From: Oscillospiraceae bacterium
Lineage (GTDB): Bacteria > Bacillota > Clostridia > Oscillospirales > Ruminococcaceae
DNA: 11,969 nucleotides
Assembly: GCA_014796735.1 (NCBI GenBank)
Contig: JAAVIG010000124.1
Location: 1 to 11,969, forward strand
Direction of reading: 5' to 3'
In this document: positions 6,776-11,969 of the stretch, piece by piece
Numbering within the stretch: position 1 is the stretch's first letter
Layout: each line of letters starts with the position of its first letter
Program-made: the position numbers and the translations under genes
The notes under the pieces: model-generated
What the model was told of the DNA's origin: nothing
What the model saw: the letters and a program-made list of their open reading frames with translations, nothing else
The model's database searches: none

Positions 6776-7585
6776 ATGGATCACAACAGCATATTGTCGG
6801 GTATGACTTCATTTGGCGCATCTGCCAAAGAAATATGTCTTAACACTTTAGGGTTGTCCGCAGATAATATAAATGAAAATGTTATTGTTTCTCCCGGGTG
6901 GCCGCCCGAAAGGCTGTTTAATGCAGATAATATTACTCAGATCGTTCGATCAAGCCCCTTATTTGGATATAAAATATGGAATATAAAGTGCAGTAATATT
7001 GATATTTCATATATAAACACCGGCTTTGGCGCTCCCGTGATGTTAGACGCATTATTACTTTTAGGTTTAACAAAATGCAGAAAAATTTTATTTGTGAGCT
7101 CGGTTGGCGGTTTATCTCCCGAAATCGGTATAGGAGATATTGTGATACCGGAATATTCCGCTTCCGGAGACGGTGCAAGCAGATTTCTTTCAGACAATTT
7201 GCTTGATGACACTTTTGGTGAAAAACAGTATCCGAACATCGGTCTGTTTAAGCAGCTTGTAAATGAAACCAAAGAAATATGTGATAAAAACAGCGTCAAA
7301 TGGCATTCGGGCAAAACTCTTTGTACCGATACAATAGCAGCTCAATACAATCATTTAGATAATATTGTCAAAATGGGCTATAACAGTATAGATATGGAAA
7401 GCGCAGCTGCATTTAAAGCTGCAAAAACGATGAACATATCTATTGCGGCATTATTGCAGGTATCGGATAATTCTATTGCCCGCAAATCTTTGATGTCAAG
7501 CTATGGCAGCAAGGAAGAACAGGAGTATCGCATATTTGTCAGAAACGAGATCCTTCCTCAAATTATTAAGAACATGTTCTCATAG
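6776..7585 (+). CDS. nucleoside phosphorylase (PNP/UDP family)
   Basis: 269 residues, within the family range. VSSVGGLSPEIGIGDIVIPE (108-126) is the phosphate-binding and turn region corresponding to G-T-A/S-G-G-L in purine and uridine phosphorylases. YNSIDMESAAAF (202-213) is the family's ribose-binding DMES motif. These enzymes cleave nucleosides, or nucleoside-like compounds, with phosphate into base and sugar 1-phosphate. GGAG lies about 10 bases before the ATG. The last codons (NMFS and TAG) fall inside the terminal inverted repeat of the element at 7570-7730, so the original C-terminus may have been altered by that insertion. It ends the operon. Together with the phosphatase, HAD and GNAT genes it hints at nucleotide or modified-nucleoside salvage or detoxification, which is inference. 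Confidence 0.85.
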   Translation: MDHNSILSGMTSFGASAKEICLNTLGLSADNINENVIVSPGWPPERLFNADNITQIVRSSPLFGYKIWNIKCSNIDISYINTGFGAPVMLDALLLLGLTKCRKILFVSSVGGLSPEIGIGDIVIPEYSASGDGASRFLSDNLLDDTFGEKQYPNIGLFKQLVNETKEICDKNSVKWHSGKTLCTDTIAAQYNHLDNIVKMGYNSIDMESAAAFKAAKTMNISIAALLQVSDNSIARKSLMSSYGSKEEQEYRIFVRNEILPQIIKNMFS

Positions 7586-7730
7586 GATAGGCGCGCGTCT
7601 TTTCGGCAAATTTTGCCGCTGGACTGCGTTGAATTTTCTTGACGGGCGACAGCCCGCCTGCGAAAATTCGCCTTGCCATCGACAAAATTGTGCTCGAAAA
7701 TCCGCACACCTCTCCTATGAGAACAAGTTC
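7570..7730. mobile_element. 161-bp MITE-like palindromic element
   Basis: The termini GAACATGTTCTCATAGGA (left) and, read from the other strand, GAACTTGTTCTCATAGGA (right) match in 17 of 18 positions. TAA flanks both (7567-7569 and 7731-7733). Between them the sequence folds back imperfectly along its whole length, with GAATTTTC / GAAAATTC and GGGC / GCCC at the centre. It is visibly GC-richer than its surroundings and has no supported gene. The left end supplies the stop of the phosphorylase gene. The short flanking TAA and absence of a transposase suggest a non-autonomous element moved by a transposase elsewhere. Confidence 0.78.
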
Positions 7731-7801
7731 TAAGAGTGTGTTGTTAAAATAAGTAAATTTATCAGTTTACAAAAAATAGCCAATTTTAATGGAGATCGGA
7801 A

Positions 7802-8491
7802 ATGAATCTTTATTTAATACGCCATGCTGAAAGCTATGGAAACATAAAAGGGAAAATAATATCCACAACAGACTTTGAGCTGACAGAAAAAGGAATTGCC
7901 CAAGCACAGAGGTTAGGGAAAAAGATTTGTTCGGAATTGAATAAGACACCGCTCTCTGCCTATTGCAGTCCGCTTGCCAGAGCCGGGCAGACGCTCACAG
8001 AGATCTTACGCAGCATCGGGCGGGAAAACACCGAGATCACAGAAACCGATCTCTTAAAGGAAATGGATTTAGGGTCACTTGAGGGAATGACATGGGAGGA
8101 ACGGAAACAGAAATATCCCGAAATTGATTTGGATAAAAAACTGTCACTGCTGCTGGCTCCCGGCGGAGAATCTTATAATGATGTAAAAAATCGATGCAAA
8201 ATGTTCGCAGAAACATGTTTGGAAAAAGAGGACAATGAAAAAAACGTGATCATCGTTTCACACGGCATTACATTAAGAATATTGACAAACACTTTATTAA
8301 ACCGTCCCGATGAAGATGTAAATTTTTTGAATTGGACGGAAAATACCTCGCTGACAGAACTTTTTAGAGACAAAGAAAGTCATACATATCAATTAGTCAG
8401 ACTAAATGATTATTCTCATCTTAATGAATTAAAAACTGCCGGATATGAAAAATGGGGATTATTTGCGGAACGTGATTATTGGATAAAATAA
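7802..8491 (+). CDS. histidine phosphatase (phosphoglycerate mutase-like)
   Basis: 229 residues. The catalytic RHAES motif (7-11) carries phospho-accepting His8. SPLARAGQT (56-64) holds the phosphate-pocket Arg60, LKEMDLGSLEG (85-95) holds the proton-donor Glu87, and VIIVSHGITLR (149-159) carries the second catalytic His154. All key residues of the branch 1 histidine phosphatase family are present, unlike the broken paralogue at 4826-5386. A GGAG lies 9 bases before the ATG. It dephosphorylates an unknown cytosolic substrate; the family includes cobalamin-pathway, sugar-phosphate and nucleotide phosphatases. It is a single gene placed between the 161-bp element and the convergent HAD gene, whose stop is 28 bases away. 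Confidence 0.9.
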   Translation: MNLYLIRHAESYGNIKGKIISTTDFELTEKGIAQAQRLGKKICSELNKTPLSAYCSPLARAGQTLTEILRSIGRENTEITETDLLKEMDLGSLEGMTWEERKQKYPEIDLDKKLSLLLAPGGESYNDVKNRCKMFAETCLEKEDNEKNVIIVSHGITLRILTNTLLNRPDEDVNFLNWTENTSLTELFRDKESHTYQLVRLNDYSHLNELKTAGYEKWGLFAERDYWIK

Positions 8492-8519
8492 CTATTCTCT
8501 GCAGTTATAGAAATCTCGG

Positions 8520-9239
8520 TTATTCTCCCAACAGCAGCCTCAATTCATCCCACTCGGTTATTGTTAAAATATTTTTATCTTCTGTATACGGCAGATCAAT
8601 AGCCCCTATGTACCATACCGGCAGCATTCCTGCATTTAATGAACCCTTTACATCACATTCATACTGATCGCCGATATACCAAACCTCATTTGCCTGCAAT
8701 TCGGCTTTTTCCAAAGCCAAGTCAAATATTCTTTTATTTGGCTTTCGGAATATAAAATTACTTGATGTAATAATAAATTCAAAAGTGTTTTTCGGAAGCA
8801 TTCTGTCAATACGTTCTTTAACAACGGACGGATTATAGGATATATTGCTGATTACACCTGTGCGAATACCTTTATTATTCAAATATTCCAAAAAATCTTC
8901 TATACCCTCCGTAGGTATTCCCGGTGCTGCGGCATTCCAAAACACTTTATCAATTTCAGAATTACTCAATGCAATCTCAATTCCCTGTGATTCATAAAGA
9001 TACGGTGTGAACATCGTATTGGGTATTTCTATCTGAAACAAATGTCTTTTCTCGGGGTCAAATCTTCCAAACTCCCTATTGATTTCATTTGCTTTAGCCT
9101 GCACCTGCTCTGCCGATAAATTATATTTATTTTTTGTAGCATACTGTAAAACAGCCTCTGTTCCCTTTACTCCATCAAATTTTTGTTCTGCAATAAGTGT
9201 TTGACCATAATCAAACAAGATCATTTTGGGCATTTTCAT
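8520..9239 (-). CDS. HAD-superfamily hydrolase
   Basis: 239 residues on the leftward strand. Motif I is ILFDYGQTLI with nucleophile Asp10 and Thr14, motif II is GVISNIS, motif III is FRKPNKRIF with its Lys, and motif IV is WYIGDQYECDVKGSLNAG with two acids. A helical cap lies between motifs I and II. As in the HAD at 5437-6153, the second Asp of motif I is replaced by Gly (DYG), so the general acid is missing or supplied elsewhere. The start is ATG 9237-9239 with AGAGGT upstream, and a perfect sigma-A promoter lies about 90 bases before it. The gene is convergent with the histidine phosphatase. It may be a phosphatase of sugars or nucleotides; the substrate is unknown. Confidence 0.87.
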   Translation of the reverse strand: MKMPKMILFDYGQTLIAEQKFDGVKGTEAVLQYATKNKYNLSAEQVQAKANEINREFGRFDPEKRHLFQIEIPNTMFTPYLYESQGIEIALSNSEIDKVFWNAAAPGIPTEGIEDFLEYLNNKGIRTGVISNISYNPSVVKERIDRMLPKNTFEFIITSSNFIFRKPNKRIFDLALEKAELQANEVWYIGDQYECDVKGSLNAGMLPVWYIGAIDLPYTEDKNILTITEWDELRLLLGE

Positions 9240-9327
9240 ATAATTTACCTCTGTATCATAATTCTGCTGTATTATACTTTAATTGTCATTTTCCAATAAC
9301 TTATACAATCATTAAAGTTATATCATA

Positions 9328-9356
9328 ATTATAAATAAGATTGTTTTTTTTGTCAA
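9328..9356 (-). promoter_or_regulatory. sigma-A promoter of the leftward HAD gene
   Basis: Read leftward, TTGACA (9351-9356) and TATAAT (9328-9333) are separated by exactly 17 bases. The start codon is about 90 bases downstream. The palindrome at 9367-9380 lies just upstream and could be an activator or repressor site. Confidence 0.78.
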
Positions 9357-9366
9357 GACTTTTTGC

Positions 9367-9380
9367 TAATAACGTTATTA
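9367..9380. promoter_or_regulatory. 14-bp perfect palindrome upstream of the HAD promoter
   Basis: TAATAACGTTATTA is a perfect dyad centred 17-18 bases upstream of the -35 box at 9351-9356. Its size and place suit a dimeric regulator. No such regulator is identified here, and in AT-rich DNA a chance palindrome is possible. Confidence 0.35.
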
Positions 9381-9460
9381 TTCGCAACCTCTATAGTTTT
9401 GGCTAACAATAAAATTTAAATTAGGGATTGATAAAATAAATGCACTGTCGTGACGCCGCC

Positions 9461-9515
9461 CTCAGGTGCCAGTCCTCGCAAGGGGGTATGGGTTCAAGTC
9501 CCTTCATCCGCACCA
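9461..9515 (+). tRNA. 3' part of a tRNA-Leu(CAG) gene, lacking the 5' half
   Basis: From the anticodon loop CTCAGGT (anticodon CAG) the sequence reads as a leucine tRNA. There is a 3' anticodon strand GCCAG, a long variable arm CCTC-GCAA-GGGG, a T arm with GGGTTCAAGTCCC, an acceptor strand CATCCGC, discriminator A, and an encoded CCA (9513-9515). A 5' acceptor GCGGATG and a D arm should precede this but are absent. The bases before 9461 pair poorly with the anticodon strand. A terminator follows at 9524-9555, as after a native tRNA gene. The best explanation is an attachment-site remnant left where an island integrated in the 3' half of a tRNA-Leu gene, or a rearranged tRNA. It is not expected to make a functional tRNA. 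Confidence 0.7.
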
Positions 9516-9523
9516 AACAATAT

Positions 9524-9555
9524 AAATCCCATTTGGCTTTGCCATAGGGGATTTT
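9524..9555 (+). terminator. intrinsic terminator after the tRNA-Leu fragment
   Basis: Stem AAATCCC / GGGATTT (9524-9530 and 9548-9554), continued inward by TGGC / GCCA around a TTT loop, then a T-rich run. It sits 8 bases after the tRNA CCA end, as for a native tRNA terminator. Confidence 0.75.
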
Positions 9556-9615
9556 GTTAAATATTAATGTTTGGTATAGTTTTGAATCAAGTGTATTTGT
9601 ATACTCTTGGAGGAA

Positions 9616-10425
9616 GTGATTTTTATTAATCTGTTATTTTGGAATCTAGCCAAAAATAGTATTGAAAATTATATATCAGATATTATTGAAGAGCATGATA
9701 TTGATATAGGTGTTTTTTCAGAATATAAAAGAAATAGTGTTGAGTCAATAATAGCAAAGCTTAATGGGAAGTATCTCTCTTATGAAGGAATGGGAGTTTG
9801 TGATAAAATAATTTTGATTGCAAAATCTCATTTTGACATTAAAGTTAGAAGAGAACAAAGTAGATATATAATTTACTCTCTTAAAAGTGACACTGAACAA
9901 TTCATTATTGTTGGAATACATTTACAAGATAACATATATTCAGATGAAGACCGCAGGAAAATTGTTATACGTGATTTAGTAAGCGACATAAGCGAACAAG
10001 AAAAAATACTTAAACACTCTAACACTATAGTAATTGGTGACTTTAATTCTAGTCCATTTGATAATGAATTCATTCAAAAAGATGCATTTAACGCAGTTCT
10101 TTTTAAAGAATTAATTTTAAAAACAGAGTACGTGACTATTGATCATAGAAAATACAGACGATTCTATAACCCAATGTTGAATTATATTTCTGAAGAAAAT
10201 TTGAATTACGGTTCTTTTTATTATTCTAATGGCATAAAGGCTTTATATTGGTATTGTTATGATCAAGTGCTTTTACGAAAACCATTAGTTAATAAGTTAG
10301 AAAATGTTTTTTATTGTAAAACGATTAAAAACAAAAGATTGCTTAAAGATATTGCACCTAACAAAAAAATAAGCGACCATTTGCCATTAATTGTTAAAAT
10401 TGAAAGGAGAAGCGGGAATGTCTGA
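9616..10425 (+). CDS. endonuclease/exonuclease/phosphatase (EEP)-fold protein
   Basis: About 265-270 residues with the full set of EEP-family catalytic motifs. From GTG 9616: LLFWN (Asn10), VFSEYK (metal-binding Glu36), VGIHLQ (His102), IVIGDFNSSP (Asp142, Asn144), YDQVLL (Asp216) and SDHLPL (Asp254-His255). The fold covers DNase I-like nucleases, phosphodiesterases and sphingomyelinases; the present target is unknown. There is no signal peptide, so it acts in the cytosol. The start is uncertain. GGAGG (9609-9613) overlaps a TTG at 9607 and sits only 2 bases before GTG 9616. The family pattern M-x-LLFWN would place initiation at ATT 9625, a position with good spacing. The gene overlaps the next one by 8 bases, so the two products are probably made together. 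It is more AT-rich than the enzyme genes to its left, which hints at separate acquisition. Confidence 0.82.
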   Translation: MIFINLLFWNLAKNSIENYISDIIEEHDIDIGVFSEYKRNSVESIIAKLNGKYLSYEGMGVCDKIILIAKSHFDIKVRREQSRYIIYSLKSDTEQFIIVGIHLQDNIYSDEDRRKIVIRDLVSDISEQEKILKHSNTIVIGDFNSSPFDNEFIQKDAFNAVLFKELILKTEYVTIDHRKYRRFYNPMLNYISEENLNYGSFYYSNGIKALYWYCYDQVLLRKPLVNKLENVFYCKTIKNKRLLKDIAPNKKISDHLPLIVKIERRSGNV

Positions 10426-10927
10426 TTTATGGCCAGATTTAGAACGTTTTGAAGGTAAAATTCCAGAGAATCATGCAATCGAAATTTTAAGAGAACAAGC
10501 TAGATTGCTGTCTAAAAAAACAAATGGAAAAATCAAAGCAACATTTTCAAAAATTGATTATGCAGTTTCTACAACTGAAATATTAGGTGGTGCTCTATCA
10601 GCTATTGCCAGTGGTAGCAAAAAAGAGGTTGTTGAAGAAGAAATGAAGGGCAAGAAAGACATTAATGAATTCTATAACTTCAATAACTATAAATTCGAAA
10701 TTTACGATGAAACATATAAATTCAGAATATTTACTTTGAAATACAGACCAATTTATCCTATTCAAATTGAAATCGATGAAGGAATAAGAAAAGAGAAGTT
10801 GCTTAGTTCCCCGACAGACATACAGAGTGATGAAGAATTAATTAAAATTGTATCTTCTGTGTTTTCAAGTTCAAAACTTCAGATGATTATAAAAAGAATT
10901 ATGGCAACTGATACTAAAGACACATAA
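10418..10927 (+). CDS. unrecognised 168-residue partner of the EEP protein
   Basis: 168 residues from ATG 10418, which has AAGGAG (10404-10409) 8 bases upstream. A longer frame from 10391 lacks such a site. The start overlaps the stop of the EEP gene by 8 bases, so translation is coupled. I do not recognise the family. The protein has a charged N-terminal helix region (ENHAIEILREQARLLSKKT, about 18-36) and a small, mildly hydrophobic Ala/Gly/Ser stretch (EILGGALSAIASGS, about 54-67) that is too short and weak to call a membrane segment. A beta-rich middle contains NNYKFEIYDETYKFRIFTLKY, and a helical C-terminus follows. There is no signal peptide. Candidate roles are a specificity or sensor partner, or an inhibitor, of the EEP nuclease. 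The hairpin at 10993-11023 ends the operon. Confidence 0.75.
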   Translation: MSDLWPDLERFEGKIPENHAIEILREQARLLSKKTNGKIKATFSKIDYAVSTTEILGGALSAIASGSKKEVVEEEMKGKKDINEFYNFNNYKFEIYDETYKFRIFTLKYRPIYPIQIEIDEGIRKEKLLSSPTDIQSDEELIKIVSSVFSSSKLQMIIKRIMATDTKDT

Positions 10928-10992
10928 TTTCTTTCAAAATTAATTTGACATCACAATACTTTAAAAATACGAAGTTTGTAGAAAATCTTCTC

Positions 10993-11023
10993 TTTTAAGG
11001 TCACCAATTTGGTGACCTTAAAA
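10993..11023. terminator. bidirectional hairpin terminator after the EEP operon
   Basis: Perfect 13-bp stem TTTTAAGGTCACC / GGTGACCTTAAAA with a 5-base loop. The core TTTAAGGTCAC is identical to the stem at 242-270. It lies 65 bases after the 168-residue gene and 4 bases before repeat copy 2. Confidence 0.78.
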
Positions 11024-11027
11024 TTAG

Positions 11028-11053
11028 AGTATGAATAACGAACCATGTAAATC
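11028..11053 (+). repeat. 26-bp direct repeat, copy 2
   Basis: Reads AGTATGAATAACGAACC then ATGTAAATC, 23 of 26 bases identical to 192-217. It lies in non-coding sequence directly after the hairpin. The frame corresponding to copy 3's coding frame is closed by TAG just upstream, so the similarity is at DNA level, not conserved protein. Confidence 0.78.
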
Positions 11054-11159
11054 ATTATCTTCAAAATAAAGAGTTATGTTATAAAAATTCATGAACCTTG
11101 CCCCAATCTTCATTTGAATATAATTAATTGTGTAAAAATGGTTTGATAGGAGAAACGCT

Positions 11160-11885
11160 ATGCTTGAAATGTATGAGCCGATTATTGTTGAGTTTCCATT
11201 GCGTGGAGAATGGCTTTCTCCTAATACGCCGGGAACAAAAGTACCAAGTCATGGCACAAATCAATTAGGAACAAGATACGCATATGATTTTATTCAAGTG
11301 GACTGGAACCGCATGGGTACTCCTGCTTATCGTGTTGGCGTAATGCAATATCTTTTTTCGGGTGTCAAATTGAGCGATTATTATTGTTGGGGACAACAAG
11401 TCTATTCTCCTTGTGACGGTATTGTTGTTGCCGCTGAGGACGGTTATGCTGAACACGCAAAAACAAATTTGCTTGCTGATATGTCTAACGCATATAAAAA
11501 TGCCCACTATTTTGACCCGGAAAAGGACGATATTAAATCAGTCGCTGGAAACTATGTGATTATTAAATATAGTGAAAATGTATATGCTGCACTTTGTCAT
11601 CTTCAAACAGGCTCTATTCAAGTTTCTGTTGGTGAAAATGTGGCGAAAGGTGATATTATTGGAAAAGTAGGTCATTCTGGTAATTCTTTTGCCCCGCATT
11701 TACACTTTCAACTTATGGACAGTTGCGATATGACTACAGCAAACGGAATACCTTGTGCTTTTGAGGAATATGAAGTATTTCAAAATGGTAATTGGAAAAA
11801 GGTTGCTGACGGTATTCCAACAAATAAGGACAGGATAAGATTTCAACAATCGAGTCTGAATAACAAACCGTGTAAATGTCAATAA
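11160..11885 (+). CDS. M23-family metallopeptidase, leaderless
   Basis: 241 residues. The LytM/M23 zinc site can be traced. There is an upstream HG (His31) with YAYDF (Asp43) as the likely first ligand pair, with a longer gap than the classic HxxxD. LCHL follows at 146-149 (His147), then the strand pair VSVGENVAKGDIIGKVGHSGNS (156-176), and PHLHF with His180 and His182. M23 enzymes cut glycine or stem-peptide bonds of peptidoglycan. This one has no signal peptide or membrane segment, so it may be released by lysis, act on a cytosolic substrate, or have changed role. AGGAG lies 8 bases before ATG 11160. A possible -10 TATAAT lies at 11119-11124 with a poor -35. The last ten codons (SLNNKPCKCQ) are encoded by repeat copy 3, so the C-terminus appears built from that repeat. 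Confidence 0.83.
   Translation: MLEMYEPIIVEFPLRGEWLSPNTPGTKVPSHGTNQLGTRYAYDFIQVDWNRMGTPAYRVGVMQYLFSGVKLSDYYCWGQQVYSPCDGIVVAAEDGYAEHAKTNLLADMSNAYKNAHYFDPEKDDIKSVAGNYVIIKYSENVYAALCHLQTGSIQVSVGENVAKGDIIGKVGHSGNSFAPHLHFQLMDSCDMTTANGIPCAFEEYEVFQNGNWKKVADGIPTNKDRIRFQQSSLNNKPCKCQ
11853..11878 (+). repeat. 26-bp direct repeat, copy 3 (inside the M23 gene end)
   Basis: Reads AGTCTGAATAACAAACC then GTGTAAATG, 25 of 26 bases identical to 192-217. Here it encodes the C-terminal residues SLNNKPCKC of the M23 protein, with the stop 5 bases later. Confidence 0.8.
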
Positions 11886-11913
11886 TATCCAAAAAGAAAG
11901 GAAGTATTGACAT
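11876..11913 (+). promoter_or_regulatory. 9-bp inverted repeat covering the next start codon
   Basis: ATGTCAATA (11876-11884) and TATTGACAT (11905-11913) are perfect complements. The stem would tie up the first two bases of ATG 11912 while leaving the AAAGGAAG site in the 20-base loop. The left arm overlaps the M23 stop TAA (11883-11885), so ribosomes finishing M23 could open the stem. The regulatory role is inferred. Confidence 0.4.
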
Positions 11914-11969
11914 GAGAACAAGCAAAAACATTTTAACGGAAAAAGAAATGGAATTAGTGCAACTGTTAA
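11912..11969 (+). CDS. start of an unknown gene, cut by the window edge
   Basis: ATG 11912 follows AAAGGAAG (11897-11904) with 7-base spacing and opens a frame of 19 codons (MRTSKNILTEKEMELVQLL) that continues past the edge. It begins 26 bases after the M23 stop, so the two are probably co-transcribed. The visible residues look like a helical N-terminus; the family cannot be told. Confidence 0.6.
   Translation, partial: MRTSKNILTEKEMELVQLL

Noticed and set aside
7503..7733. Forward 76-codon open frame across the phosphorylase end and the 161-bp element.
   Set aside because: It is a shadow frame of the phosphorylase gene continued into a palindromic element, with no ribosome binding site.
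8488..8508. Possible terminator between the convergent phosphatase and HAD genes (ATAACT / AGTTAT).
   Set aside because: Only a 6-bp AT-rich stem with a 9-base loop. It is too weak to list, although a leftward TTTTAT follows.
9411..9436. Possible third, decayed copy of the foldback element's right arm (TTTAAATTAGGGATTGATA).
   Set aside because: It resembles the right end of element A, but no left arm or partner stem is found nearby, so it may be chance in AT-rich DNA.
192..11878. Classic integron attC sites as the explanation of the 26-bp repeats.
   Set aside because: The core does not fit RYYYAAC / GTTRRRY, the copies lack the required fold, and no integron integrase is present.
1..11969. 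CRISPR array, rRNA gene or riboswitch.
   Set aside because: No regularly spaced repeats, no rRNA-like sequence and no recognised riboswitch core were seen on either strand.

Overview
The window looks like an accessory, mobile-element-rich stretch from a low-GC Gram-positive bacterium, most likely a gut Clostridia member (Oscillospiraceae or Lachnospiraceae type). The basis is the AT-rich sequence, strong GGAGG ribosome binding sites, near-perfect TTGACA-17-TATAAT promoters, and the protein families present. The organism assignment is inference; no rRNA or housekeeping gene is present.

Left part (1-2600): the 3' end of an unknown gene is followed by a 26-bp repeat (192-217), a hairpin terminator (242-270), and a leftward large serine recombinase that has lost its catalytic N-terminus (287-1769). 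Next comes a leftward Phd/YefM antitoxin and PIN toxin pair with an inverted repeat enclosing its promoter.

Central part (2770-9360): a run of small accessory enzymes that form three paralogous pairs: two SAM methyltransferases (TehB-like, and an XRE-HTH fusion), two histidine phosphatases (the first broken by an in-frame TAG at codon 14) and two HAD hydrolases. A GNAT acetyltransferase and a nucleoside phosphorylase lie among them. The genes from 4826 to 7585 look like one operon. Three non-coding foldback elements of MITE type sit between these genes (3491-3581, 4691-4782, 7570-7730). Each is flanked by a TAA direct repeat, and the third supplies the last codons and stop of the nucleoside phosphorylase.

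Right part (9360-11969): the 3' part of a tRNA-Leu(CAG) gene without its 5' half (9461-9515) is followed by a terminator. Then comes a two-gene operon of an endonuclease/exonuclease/phosphatase-fold protein and an unrecognised 168-residue partner, a 13-bp-stem hairpin, a second copy of the 26-bp repeat, and a leaderless M23 metallopeptidase whose 3' end contains a third copy. The start of another gene is cut by the window edge.

The most interesting structure is the arrangement of 26-bp repeat and AAGGTCAC hairpin facing inward at both ends of about 10.8 kb (192-11053). The dead recombinase lies just inside the left end and the toxin-antitoxin pair next to it. This could be a decayed integrative element. 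The third repeat copy, at the end of the M23 gene, alternatively suggests gene-cassette units punctuated by the repeat. Function claims for the EEP-fold operon, including defence, are inference from context only.
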